Assembly (NCBI RefSeq): GCF_020921035.1
Contig: NC_063151.1
Coordinates: 6,944,001-7,008,000, forward strand
DNA: 64,000 nucleotides
Source of the DNA: Rhodamnia argentea
Taxonomy: Eukaryota > Streptophyta > Magnoliopsida > Myrtales > Myrtaceae
Reading direction: 5' to 3'
Shown here: in pieces, positions 23,495 to 35,752 of the stretch
Layout: every line of letters begins with the position of its first letter
How positions within the stretch are numbered: the first letter of the stretch is position 1
Notes under the pieces: model-generated
Told to the model about the DNA's origin: nothing
The model's database searches: none
What the model saw: only the letters and a program-made list of their open reading frames with translations
Position numbers and translations under genes: made by a program

Positions 23495-26400
23495 TATAAC
23501 CAGCCATTCTTGAAGTTTTAATTTTATTTATGGATGATTCTCTATCTGAGAAAATAATTACTTTGGCGCTCAATTTGCCATCATATGAAGTGTCACAATA
23601 CTTTTCAACCAAAAAAAGAAGTATCACAAAACAAGATCACTTGTTTCGATTTATATGAGACTTTTCGCTAATTTTATACAATTGGTTCTTCACTCTTCCC
23701 CATGGCGGAGGTGCACAAGATCACCCCTTTTTCTTGATCCATCCTAGAAGTACATGAAATGGGCTGTGTCAAATTAGTTTTAGGTCAAATCAGCCCAACA
23801 ACATTCTGTTATTGGGCTGTAAAGTCAGTCTCATTTTGTAATCATCTCTTTCTCATTTATTTCTAGGATTAATATCACGAAAAATTTCAAAATAATATAT
23901 TTATAATAAATTTTTATTAAATTATTTTTTTCCACCAAAAACTCCAAACTGGTACTTATGACAAATTTATACTAAACTAATTTTTTGATCCCAAAAAATT
24001 TCAAATTGGTACATTTGTGATAAATTTACCTCGCATTAAATTTTATCTTCAAATTGCTAAGTTAAATGACAGGTGGCGGTTAGCGGGTGTACCATTTTAG
24101 GATTTTTAGCCTATGCTTGTCACCGGTGTATCGGTTTGAGATTTTTCGTAGTATTAATCCAACTTAACGGATTACCGAGGGTAAATTTATTATATGTGAA
24201 CCAGTTTGAAATTTTGTATGTTAAACAAAAGTAGTTTGGAGTAAATTTATCGCAGGTGTACCCGTTTAAGGTTTATTGTGGTAAAAAAATAGTTTTGAGT
24301 AAATTTGTCTCGGATGTACCATTTTGGAATTTTTCATGGAACTAACCCTTGTTTCTATTAGGTTTAATGATACTAAAATACCCAAACTAAGACGAATTAA
24401 GTTTTTATTGAAAAAGAACAAATCTGAATTTGAACCTCAAGGTTGTGTTTAGTAGTCGGGATTTGAGCTCGGATAGGATAAAAAATTATCCTATTCGGTG
24501 TTTGGTGCCGTATTTCGGACCGGATAAATTTGGAAATAGCGGGTGAGATAAACAAGGATTGAATTATTATTAATACTAGCTTCAAAATTAACTTAACAAA
24601 CCCCATTATATTTCATCAAAGTAGTGGTGAAGTGACGCATCCGGATATTGTTTCGCCAGCCATCACGAGAGAACCACCACTATAATAACCAATCGTCGTC
24701 ACTTCCGACAACGGCTGAGCGTCGTGACTTCCGACCACCGCCATTGACTTCCTTGCCTCTCCAAAAAGCACAGAATTTATACGAAACCATTAGAGGGAAG
24801 CAACTGCTCAGAAGAATCTTGCTGATGCTCTAGAGGACTTCTCGGGAGTGTGTGCCAGTAAGATTTTCTCTGTTTTAGCTAATGACTATGGAGGACCCAA
24901 GTGGAAGATCAGGTTTCCAACGAAAAGACAACCCGAATCGACCCCTTCAAGCTTCTACCTATCCCCCACCTTTTTTTTTCGACATAGACAAGGGGTCGTG
25001 ACCCTCACGCGAGATTTACATAGACAACGGAAATCACGAGAAAGCTTATCGAGACGGTGATGGATTAAACGGCAGACTCGAGGCACTGCAGTGAGTGTCC
25101 AAACTGGCGAATGAAGGCCGAAGCATCTAAACATGACGGAAGATTTTTCTTATCTTAGATAGGGCCAAGCATAATGGGATTTTCTACCATTCGAAGGATT
25201 TCCAAAAGACCTATAATCCCACCTTACCCTATCACATCTTGATCCAAATCCGGACGAACAAACGCAGCTCAATGGACTAGCCAAGCAAACGCTCCTAATA
25301 AGGCATATGCAACTGCAAAAAAGAATGGCTATACGGTTCCTTAGCAAAGCGTCCGGACATCAGACCGATGGGGACATTCCCAAACTTTCCTCAGGTGGCA
25401 TGCCAAATCGTTTTTGCACCACATCTAATTCCCTTCTAGAAGCCAAAACATACTTCTCTGTCTGGTTCTCAAACCTAATGCAAGCACGAAAATGAAAACC
25501 TGGGCCTGTCCGCACGCACTCGTAAAAGGAAGCGATCAGAGCATCATTATACACTGGAATTCTGCAAACAAAGCCAAAGGGCATAAGTCTTTGTATTCCT
25601 CGGTCTTTCCGTGCAACATCGGTGAAAAGAAGTCCAATCAAAAAGCCAGGGAGGGAAAAAAAAAAAGGGGGTTGGAAAAAGAAACCGAGAGAAACGAACG
25701 AAAACATCGCTCGCAATCCGTACGGAGAGGATATTATTTGATATTACCAGTGGAGGATTACTTGTATGTTACTCACACGCAATTGATTAGGCCACACAAA
25801 AAAAAAAGAAAAAAGAAGAAGGTTCTTGATGAATCAGGACTATTAGCAAAAAGAAAAAAGAAAAACAAGACGGGCACTATTTCAATCGTAGAATAATTGA
25901 CTTGAAATTCATCCGCTCATACGAGAAAAGATTGGGATTATGGTTTGAGTCATTATAATTTCTCAAGAAGATAGATCCGTAGGAGACCTATAAAATGTGT
26001 GGATCGAATCGAGTTTGCGTCAGGATTCAAATTGATCTATATATCTCGTTTATGACCCTTTTATTGTAATGCACATTTCTCGACTCATACTCGACTTATA
26101 TTCTAAAATGTTTTAATATTTAATAAAATCTAGGAAGACTTGTTTCTTATAAATTAAAGAAAAATTATATTGCTAAAATACGGTGGACAATCTTTATAAT
26201 TTAAAAAAAAAAAAAAAAATTTTTATTTTTGTTTTCATTTTCTGTCCTTCTAAGTCTGGCACCGGATTTGGTAGAAAAAAGAAAGAAATAAAAAGAAAAT
26301 AAAAGAATTACAAAAAAAAAATCCAAAAGCTACAAAAAAAAAATGAGTTGTTTATAATGACTCGCCCTAAGATAGTTAAGTAACATATTTAAAGCTCATC

Positions 26401-27290
26401 TAAAACCTATTAAGTTGTCAAGTAACTCATTTACGACCCATTTAAGTTTATTTTTTAAATTTAAAGTAATCCATTTATGACAAACGCCATTAAATATGGG
26501 TTGCAGACCCTATTTTGCCACTTCTAGTCCGTAGGTTTTCGGTCATAACGCGCATTCTTTACATCGAACAATCGAATTCGGAAAAGTTAATAGAGTATCC
26601 ATTAGGTTAAATTGCACGAGAAGTCTCCAGCAAAACGGATACGCATGACCAGGACAGTAGACTTAATATACAATTGGAGAGCAATATTTAATCCATCGAT
26701 GCTGATATCAAGTAAATATTCAAGAAGGTTGATCGAGCACTGTGCGAACATCACCACACAACCTACGGGAATCGAAATCAAGTGGCTCGATACTAGGAGT
26801 CATTAATTTGCAATGATTCCAATCGCTCTTTTCGTGGATTCAAGAGCTAGCTCTGGATCAGATGAAAACCCTCCACCGCAATGAGAAAATGAACATTTTT
26901 TTAGTCATCGAAAACGGGGTCACCCTATGTCTAGGTCAAAATTTGACACCTGATGGTATATACTAACGTTGTCCACAAGTGAAATAATGATGCAAAAAGA
27001 AAAAAAAAGGGGGGCTTAGTTGAACGCTTTACTTTGAAAAAAATTAGGGCAAGAAGGGGGATTGACCCGCTTTTACCTACCGTATTTTCTTGAGCTAATT
27101 CAAAGTATTGCACTCTACAGGAGCATTAACCCACGTGGCTGTTGGAACTAATGGTAGAACGTATGATCAATGGCTTGGCAAATGAACGTTATAACCTGTG
27201 AGTAGAATAACAAAGAATGTGCTTATTGCCTATTCCTGATCGTCAGACAGTAAAATCAACTAGGCAAAGAAACAAGTAATTAGTCCCAGG
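23495..27290. other. Repeat-rich spacer with a possible gene fragment
   Basis: Around 24440-24560 the GTGTTTAGTAGTCGGGATT and GTGTTTGGTGCCG blocks resemble short transposon ends. On the minus strand, 25716-25360 holds a 118-codon open frame with a protein-like composition (RIPVYNDALIASFYECVR, then RACIRFENQTEKYVLASRRE), which I cannot assign to a family. It has no visible partner exons and may be a captured or relict gene fragment. Long A/T runs occur at 26204-26220 and 26310-26341. Confidence 0.3.
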
Positions 27291-27299
27291 AGTTGAAAC

Positions 27300-27840
27300 C
27301 TAGTTTTGGTAATAGCCTAAATAACCTTGAATCTCCAAGTGGTCATCTAGACCTAAATAGCCTAAACCTGTTGGTCCGCCCCTCACCCCGTTGGCCGACG
27401 AGGGTGCACGCCCTCACTTGGATCCGGGTGAGGACCACAACGCCCTTGCCCGAACTAGGGGAGGGTCGCCGGCCTAGGGTTACGAAAAAAAAAAAAAGAG
27501 GAGAAAAAGAGAATAAGTAAATATAATAAAAATTTAGAAAATTATCCACGTTAGCACCGATCTTGTATGCGGGACGGTTGGAGCCGACTAAACCACTACA
27601 TCAGCAATTTCCGGCCAAAATTGGTCAGAATAACTAGATCGTCAAATCTTTAAGAGCTTTGTGATTGAACTAGCAAACCGTCAAAATGTTTAGGACGAAA
27701 TTGGCATAATTAAAATATATATGACTGAATTAACAAATCGTGAAAGATTTATGACTAAATTACTAAATTGAAAGGTTTAGGAATGAATTGGCACAAGTGC
27801 AATATGTTTAATACTTTTTGATAATTTTCCTCTCCAAGAA
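27300..27840. mobile_element. Fold-back element, family B, one-armed copy
   Basis: A GC-rich, proline/arginine-like low-complexity core (27375-27480) is followed by TTATCCACGTTAGCACCGA and then blocks of the type TTTAGGA.GAATTGGCAC. This matches the right half of the complete element at 27975-28670. The left arm appears lost or strongly diverged. Confidence 0.5.
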
Positions 27841-27974
27841 CCATGCCCATTTTACTTCTAAATATATAATCATTTGATGAAAGTGGACGGGATAGTTTGT
27901 GTAAGAGGGTCTAGCCAGATGTTTGAATACCCACATTATAAAAATTAAGCAATCATCGTAAATCCACTTTTCTC

Positions 27975-28670
27975 ATCAGTTTAAAAATTATCAAAAAAAT
28001 CTTAAACCTATTGCACTTTTGCTAATTTAATTATAAACCTTTTAATTTTTTCAATTTAGCCCTAAACATTTTACATTTATGTCAATTCATTCCTAAATCT
28101 TTTTTGTGCCAATTCAATCTTAAACCTTTTGCATTTGTGTCAATTCGGTTTATCAAGCCAACTTTAGCCGGCCGGCGTTCAAGTGGATTCTGGTCGGCAT
28201 TGACGTGGATAATTTTTTTTTTCTTTTCTTCTTCCTCGTAGGGAACTAGCCAGAGGCTAGGTCATGCCTCAAGCGAAGCTCACCCACGCCGGCGTTGGGA
28301 GAGGTCGCACCTCACCATGGCTGGACAAGACCAACCTCCCCTAGCACCGGCGAGGCTCGCCCGTGCCAATGGTTAGCAAGGTCGACCTTGCCAGCAATCG
28401 GCTAGAGGTAGAAGAAATGGAAAGATAAAGAAAAGAAAAGAGGAAAAACACAAAAAGTTAATTTGAAAAACTATTAAAATTTATTAAGAATTATCCACGT
28501 TTGCTCCGACCGTCCAAAGTGGGCCGGATGGACTGAATTGTCACAAAAGCAAAGATTTAGGATTGAATTGGCACGGATGCAAAAAGTTTAGGACTGAATT
28601 GGTAAAATTAAAAAGTTTGGGATTGAATTAATATAAATGTAAGGACTTTTTGACAATTTTCCAGTTAAAA
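27975..28670. mobile_element. Fold-back element, family B, full hairpin copy
   Basis: The left arm (AAAAATTATCAAAAAAATC, then CTTAAACC.TTGCA.TTGTG blocks, ending GACGTGGATAA) mirrors the right arm (TTATCCACGTTTGCTCCGA, then TTTAGGATTGAATTGGCAC blocks, ending TTTTTGACAATTTTCC). The arms are about 230 and 190 bases of ~25-base subrepeats. The ~270-base core is GC-rich. There is no transposase, so it is non-autonomous. Insert size and architecture resemble plant MULE or fold-back elements. Confidence 0.7.
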
Positions 28671-29858
28671 TAATCATAAAACTTTTATGAGGAGGCGTTT
28701 CCTGATGATATTTTTTACATCTCTGATTTTATTATTCGTCTCAAGGAAAAGCCGTTCTTATACAACTACTTGGTGCCTGATAACCTTCATGAGCATAGTT
28801 TAACGAGCAGGCAAATCTAATAAGGCAACTATATTAGTCGTTCCTAAGTATCTGCACCTCGTAAGAAGCAGACAAATCGCATTCACCATGTGTAGTGTTA
28901 TGAAACAAATGTGTATTATGCGGTCTTTCTATTTTGAGATGTACCCTTAATGTAATTAATCACTCTTATAATTACATATCATATGATCTTAATTGGGTTG
29001 AGCCATTATAAATATTTTGTCGTTATTTTGTCTCTGACTCTAAATATCGACAATAAGTACCAACTTAATTTCGCACAAGCTTGTGGCTATAACAACATGA
29101 CAAATGACGAAGCAAAGGTAATTACATTTCAAAATAAACAATTATTCTGTTGCTTTCCGTTTAAGGTTAGAAAAACTCTAGGGTTGCATTTGGTGTTTAA
29201 CATGTGTTTCTTGAGCTAACATCAACTCATTCCACCAATATTAAGTGAACTTAGCCTATAATTGAAAAAGTGATTGGTCATATCTTTTGAACCTAGTATC
29301 CTAAAAGTAATCATCTTCTGAATTCTTGTTTTGACCTCCTGGTGATGTATGATTAGATCCTTTTTAATCTTATTTTAGAGAGATGTATAGCTCTTGGCAC
29401 ATACACATACTTAGCACCATGAAACCTCCACCCTAATCTCAAAATAATCTTATATTCAAGCTGGCTAGACTCAGGTGGCCCCTAAAGAGTGGTGCTATAT
29501 ATGCTAATGCACACTATAATCATTCATTGGGCGATGGAAGCATAATTACCATATTTTAAAAGGAAAAGAAGAGAATAATTTAATTGGTGTCGTACATCAA
29601 AGGTGACAAAATAATGCCAATAAGAACGAAGAAAAGAAAAAAAGAAGAAGAAGAACAAGGGCTATAGCGAAAAGCACTTTCAAAGGACCCATTTCGTGTC
29701 TCCTCGAGTAGCCCCCATGATGTTAACTTCGTCTTCCTCCACTTCCCCCTCTCTTCTCTCTTCTCCTTAAAACCTCTTCAATAATTTCTCTTCCCAAGAG
29801 AAATTGAGCCTATACAAGCTTATACAAATTCTTGATATCCTAGAGAGAAAGCTTTGTC
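28671..29858. other. Upstream region of the LSH gene
   Basis: AT-rich spacer, then a pyrimidine-rich tract (CTCCACTTCCCCCTCTCTTC near 29740-29775) that probably belongs to the promoter or leader. No other gene is seen. Confidence 0.4.
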
Positions 29859-30413
29859 ATGTCCATGGATAATAGAGGGAAAGATCCCATACAAGAAGGA
29901 TCCTTGAGATCCGTTGCGCCTTCCGGCGTCCATCTCCCGCAACCGACTCAGCTGAGTCGCTACGAGTCGCAGAAGCGACGGGACTGGAACACTTTCGGGC
30001 AGTACTTGAGCAACCAGAGGCCTCCGGTGGGGATCTCCCAGTGCAACTCCTCTCATGTCTTGGAGTTCCTCCGGTACCTTGATCAGTTCGGCAAGACTAA
30101 GGTGCACTTCAACGGGTGCGTGTACTTTGGCCAGCCTGAGCCGCCGGGACCTTGCACGTGCCCGCTCAAGCAGGCGTGGGGGAGCCTTGATGCGCTCATC
30201 GGTAGGCTCAGGGCTGCCTATGAAGAGAACGGCGGGTTGCCGGAGACGAACCCGTTTGCCAGTGGCTCTATTCGGGTCTACCTACGCGAAGTTAGGGATT
30301 CTCAGGCTAAGGCTAGAGGAATCCCTTACAAGAAGAAAAAGAAGAGACCGAATCGAAGTCTGATGAAGCCCAGTAGTGATCCTAGCTCAAGCATTCCGCT
30401 TCACCAATCTTGA
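29859..30413 (+). CDS. LSH: ALOG-domain protein (LIGHT-SENSITIVE HYPOCOTYLS family), LSH10-like
   Basis: Nuclear, plant-specific DNA-binding factor of the ALOG (DUF640) family; members control organ boundaries, inflorescence form and light responses. It is a single uninterrupted 184-codon frame, as is usual for the family. The ALOG domain covers residues ~32-160: it opens with [18 protein letters not shown], continues with [18 protein letters not shown], has the family zinc-ribbon insert ([20 protein letters not shown]), and ends with [21 protein letters not shown] basic nuclear localisation signal follows ([11 protein letters not shown]), then a Ser/Pro-rich tail. The start is the first of two nearby ATGs (29859, 29865). 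It is similar in size and tail to Arabidopsis LSH10, but family members are too alike to name the orthologue safely. Confidence 0.93.
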   Translation: MSMDNRGKDPIQEGSLRSVAPSGVHLPQPTQLSRYESQKRRDWNTFGQYLSNQRPPVGISQCNSSHVLEFLRYLDQFGKTKVHFNGCVYFGQPEPPGPCTCPLKQAWGSLDALIGRLRAAYEENGGLPETNPFASGSIRVYLREVRDSQAKARGIPYKKKKKRPNRSLMKPSSDPSSSIPLHQS

Positions 30414-30801
30414 GCTACAAAAATTTATAGGTACTGATCATTTTTGGGTTGATCTGGGTTGAGATCACGAAATCTGGTGATCAAGTATGCAACATAGGCA
30501 ATTGTTGTGAAGACCGTATTAGCTTATAGATCCAGCTTATTTAGCTTAAGCAAGATCGATGTGCTTGTTGAAAGGTTAATTTGCCCATCATGATGGTTGG
30601 AGTGAGTGTACGTTTTTTTTCATGTTTAGACTGTGTATGAGTTGTCCTTTCTTTGAAAACCCTACCACACATGAGCTTCATAAAACCCTAATCTGCATAA
30701 GTATGCAGTTGCTATGAGAACGAGACAGAGAAACAGAACTTGGTAACTTTTTCCTTGACGTTTTTCACTACAAGGACACATTCGATGCTGTGTAGGAAAA
30801 A

Positions 30802-30804
<3 letters not shown>

Positions 30805-30841
<37 letters not shown>
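30805..30841. repeat. (CT)n microsatellite
   Basis: About 18 uninterrupted CT units, 390 bases downstream of the LSH stop codon. Likely polymorphic. Confidence 0.9.
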
Positions 30842-30844
<3 letters not shown>

Positions 30845-31995
30845 TGCTCTTTGATTTGAATAATTAATTAAATAATTCTCACATAATGTGTGCTTTCTTT
30901 CTATATGATCATAACTCTTTTTAGATTCTGCACGATTTTTTGCCCGCCATGAATGGACATGAAATCGGATCCCCTCGTTTATATCACTCACATCTTGATT
31001 AGCAAGGAGAGAATGATTGGGTATATGAGGACACATGATAAAACAATTGTTAGATCACTTCATTAGTTCATTTGTCGTGTTAACAACATCACACTCTGAT
31101 GCTAGGATTTCGTGCCTAGAACAATAAATGTCTTCTTTGATTATGCTTTGTCCGGTAATGCTAAAATGAAGCCGAAATCGAGCTTACAACTTAAGTTGGA
31201 TTGCCTTTTCTCTGCATCAGATGGGAGCTACTGGCTGACATCTTACTCATGATGCAAAATTTACAGGCATTATACTTCTATCTATACAGGCACATTATCA
31301 GGCAAATAGAAACCCGATGTTCGTTGTGGCTAATATATGTAATTACAGGTTACGGTACTTTCGTTCATCATCCTCTCTTGTGGTGTTTATATTGCACAAA
31401 CGTAGACACACACAAGTGCGTATGAGGAGAGTTCCAATATGAAACTGTTTAATATGCATAGTTCTTTTATTGTCATGCTACATTTTAAGTATATCTGGCA
31501 ATATGTACTCTCTCTAATGTGCTAAGTAAAAATGTGTGTGTCCGCCTAAGACCCGTCGATTATCATGTTAATAATTTTCTCTGTGTTGAGTACCATGCAC
31601 GTGGTCATTGAACATTTTGATGTTATAAATTACTAACTGGGGATCTCTAATTATGATTTGTCTCATTCCAGAAGCTGGAGTAAGCGTGAAAAGCTCAAAA
31701 TTCACTCTTTGGAGCCCTTATTGCCTATCATATGTAGTCATTCCCAGAATCAAGATATTGCTTTTTTTATGACTCAAGGACTGTACTTTTCTTTAAATGA
31801 GAGAGGCAAGTATCCAAGGTAGCGGTGATGAAGGGAATACTTGTCTTGTGGGTGAGCTCAATTTCTTCTTCTTTTCCAATCTGTTTCAACTCAGGTGATT
31901 ACTGTTTGGAGATTTGGAGCATTTATGTTCGTGAATGTCTTCCACCATATGTATAACTATGGATGCAAGTCTATGACCACTGCAACTTTCCCAGA

Positions 31996-31999
<4 letters not shown>

Positions 32000-32026
<27 letters not shown>
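32000..32026. repeat. (CT)n microsatellite
   Basis: About 13 CT units in the spacer between LSH and HEME1. Confidence 0.9.
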
Positions 32027-33835
32027 GCGCCACGCATGGTGCCTGTCTCCATATTTTATGTAAACGCGTACGTACTTGAAATTATAATTACATTAAGATT
32101 GCATGCAATATCATGCTACGCATGCAGTTCAGTTCATTGTGTTCTTGCATAATCTTTCACGGCACATTCATGAACGAATCTTATTACTCTGTGTTTATCG
32201 AATTGCCATGCATTCGATGACGTATATATTTCTACACTGGCCATAGTTTATTGTTCATAGATGATATTTGTACAAACCACTCCTGAGTTTAACGAAAATG
32301 TTAACCTTAGAGAAGTATTCCCCACCTAAAGATCTTGATGCCCCACATATTGATCATTTTTTTTATAGTTTGCTTCATTTCTTTATATCTTTGGATTCCC
32401 CATTGTCTTATCAGACATTAGATTTAGTATCTTTGACCCAATCAGGCACTACCATTTCCCTTCATTGGAAAAATAAATCTCTCTTTCAAAGATCTTTAAC
32501 AGTAGATCTGCAATCTTTTGATGTTGTCTGTAAAGCTATATCGTGCTCTCTCGAGAAGAATCATAGTCATCAAGTTGTTATCGTGTGCGAAACATAGCAC
32601 AACATTCACCTGGAGACACATCAATCTATAGAGTTCTATAGAGGGATCGTTTCTCCTCACACGGTCACACTTCAGAAGGAACCTACTTCCTACTGAGTTA
32701 ACGCCTTTGCTCATGAGCCTTCCTTATAAATCCCCAACCTGCAATTTGGCCAAGCAAAAAAGGGGTCAAAGCTCTTGATCTTTGAAGGTCCTCAGATATT
32801 TACAGCAGAGTTTTGCTGGTTGAAGTTTGAATGTAGATGGAAGACTAGATGGCAAAAAGACAAGCAATTCAGCAAGTTAGGATGGACATGTTATGGTAGC
32901 TGTGATGATTGTAGATGGCTAACTCCTCACGTTGGTGGTAGTACATAGTTATGACTAGGTAAATGTACATGCATGTAAAGAAATGAAGTGAAGAATGTTC
33001 TAAATGTGCAAAGAAAGAGAAAACATTTTCGCAAATTAAGATTTTTGTAAGAAATAAATTTGAGTGGTTGGAGAATGAGGAAGATTCTGATTCATATGTA
33101 GAATGTTTAGACATTTCATGAGGCTCGATTGGCAATTATCTTGACATTTTCAGATCATGATGTTGTTTATAGTTCATCTCAATACAAGATATATGGACTC
33201 TGGTGATTTTTTTCCCTGTTAAAACTTTGAGGTGGATATACCCTACTGAGTTTGCTTTACACTAAGTAACAATTAACGAGTTAGAAAGCGCTTTCGAGAC
33301 TATTAGATCGTCTGTTGACACACACCCCCCCTCCACAAAAAAAAAAAAAACTATTAGATTGTGTTTTAGGGAATAATTATCTCCAATCTCTGTCAAGGTG
33401 TGATTATGAGCCGCATTAGTGATTAATATGCCAAGTTGCATAAAATTCAAAGTAAAGAATTTATATCTCTTCGTGGCCACTTTGTTTCCCACTTCTAGCG
33501 AATGGATGATTGAGCACAAGAAATGGTCCAGCTTCTCTCCCTAGTTAATAAAAGAAAACTACAGATAAACATTCATAGGATAGGCATTTTGCTTCCTCTC
33601 TATTCATATAGTCATGTCAACCTATTCTTTTCAATTCGATAATCATGGGTCAGTGCCTTCTTTAACTGTGATTACTAATTTAGTTGACACTTTTAGCCCT
33701 TTTGATCTCATAGGCAACATACTTGGCCAAGGAGGCTTGAGTAGGGGGGAAGAAGAGAATGAATGAAAAGGTAGCTACAACATTAGCTAGGCTGGTGTAG
33801 TTTGAAAATCTAAAGGCATAGTTACCAAAAGAATT

Positions 33836-34310
33836 CTAACCTAGGTGGCATCATGTTAGTTCGGTTCTAAACTTTTTAATTTGATCAATTTAGTCCTAAA
33901 CTTTTTTGACGATTTGCCAATGTAGTTCTATCGGCCGATTTTGATTGGAAACTATTGACGTCGTGGTCCAGTCTGCATCGGCCGTCCTACATGGCACGGC
34001 TAGCCCTTGACTATGGCCGGTGACCTCTACTAACCATCACCGAGGCCCCGGCAACCGGCAAAGGGAAATAGGGAAAAAAAAAGAAAAAAAATCTTAAAGA
34101 AATTATAAAATTATCTACATCAGCAGCAATCGTGTCACATAGGACAGCCGCCGTCCACGCTATTGATTGCCAGCCAAAATTGATCGAAAAGAGACTACAT
34201 CGACAAATTATCAAAATGTTTAGTACTGAATTAGCCGAATTGAAAAATTAAGAACCGAATTGGCATTCATACATTAAATTTAACACTCTTCTAATAATTT
34301 TTCCGAGATT
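33836..34310. mobile_element. Fold-back element, family B, copy 3
   Basis: The left arm has GGTTCTAAACTTTTTAATTT and TTAGTCCTAAACTTTTTTGA blocks. The right arm has ATCAAAATGTTTAGTACTGA and GAACCGAATTGGCATTCA blocks in inverted order. The inner ends (TTGACGTCGTGGTCCAG and TTATCTACATCAGCAGCAA) bracket a GC-rich core near 33990-34060. About 475 bp, non-coding, same family as 27975-28670. Confidence 0.6.
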
Positions 34311-35752
34311 TCCATAATCCAATTTTGCTAACTTATTATCGTCGTCGTCATTGTTATTCTTATAAACTCGCCTTCTTGCCAAAGGAAAGACCCACATAGA
34401 TGCGAGAGTGAAATCCAAGTAAGTAACTCCGAAACACGATATTATTCGCGCAGTTAATATGGGAAATCTAACTTGTGTGACATGCTCAATCTACATTTAC
34501 ATTCAGGTGGTTAGAACAAAGCGAGGAACAAAAATTACTCCTTGCTTATCAACACTTTGGTGGCATACCAGAAACACAACAAAGGGAAGTTGATTCGATG
34601 CTATAGCTATGGTCAAATTATATGCGGCATGATTTTATCAATTAGGTCCAAGAATAGGCCATCCTCAAAGTGCATGATGGAGGTGCTTTGGTTAGGTTGA
34701 TGACCCAGCCATTTTCGAAACGTAAGTGAAGATTCTAATGACTTACCGTTACAACTAGATCTCACACCATGCATCAAGTTTCATGTATTTGGACAAAACT
34801 AGGAAGTGCATGCCATAATTCGGGCGACGCCCCGTGCACAAATAAGCAAGTTCATGCATATGGAGGCTCCGAGTAGCGAAAACATGATAAAGATGAGATG
34901 AGAGACTTACGAACAAGCAGTACGAGCTAGTAAAAGCTTCGCATAGCGACAATAACAGAATCGCACATCGCCAATAATTTAGATTTGAGTAAGCACCTCA
35001 TCACCTTGAATTAAGCTCAACCTAAATCACTGCAGATCTCGCAAAGAACAACCCCAAAAGGTGGAACACCACAGAACGTCTTTAGCAATGGACCACCCTC
35101 AATCTCTAGAGTGTGCCCCCTGAGGATAGTGATGCATATCATAAGCTTTTGTGATGTGTCAGTATTCGTAGGCTAGGCTTGTCCTGGGCATATCCTAATT
35201 TTGTCCAACCACATAGGAATCACGATTAAGAAATGGTAATAGCAACCACCAGTGACAAGGACAATTAATCATATATGATCTCTCTCTATGATCTTAATAG
35301 CATCAGCAGAGATTCTTTCTATAGCTTATATGACGCCTTATCGTCTTTCTTTCTTTCTTTTGCTGATAAAAAAATTTCAGCAAAGTAAACAAATATACAA
35401 ACCAAACCAACAAGAGAACGAGACTTCCAATCACGAGGAAGCGATCTGGAAAATTTAATTAAATATTACTAAACCTCATGAAAAGCCCTCAATGCAAAAG
35501 GCAGATAATAACAGTAGGCAGAGGAAGAAAGGGTCACGAGGCAAATGCAATTTCGCAGAACATTATAGTAATTTACAGATTGAACACAAAAAGGATAAAT
35601 TAGATTGCTCACAGCCATGTACAGAACCTTCAATATATCCCCAAAACTGTGAAACTCAAGAGGAAGGGGAGAAGTCAGCCGATAGGTCGGGCATTCATCC
35701 TGAATTTCTAACGCTTCGACAAGATGGGTTTGCTCAAAGTAGTCGTCTGCAG
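34311..35752. other. Spacer downstream of HEME1
   Basis: No gene recognised. A (TTTC)n-like run lies at 35346-35360. The 3' untranslated region of HEME1 should occupy the right end (minus strand). Confidence 0.4.

Larger units (their letters stand above)
30414..33835. other. Spacer downstream of LSH, no recognised gene
   Basis: Holds two long CT microsatellites and scattered short frames. The longest, 32268-32597 on plus (about 100 residues), has no recognisable domain, gene context or exon partners. Confidence 0.4.

Noticed and set aside
24811-24832. miR172-like string AGAATCTTGCTGATGCTCTAG on plus
   Set aside because: It differs from miR172 in the middle and at the 3' end, and no complementary arm for a hairpin is visible nearby.
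27293-27520. Pro/Arg-rich plus-strand open frame
   Set aside because: It lies in the GC-rich core and arm of a fold-back element and is low complexity.
32268-32597. 109-codon plus-strand frame in the LSH-HEME1 spacer
   Set aside because: No domain, splice partner or context; its length is within chance expectation for AT-rich spacer.
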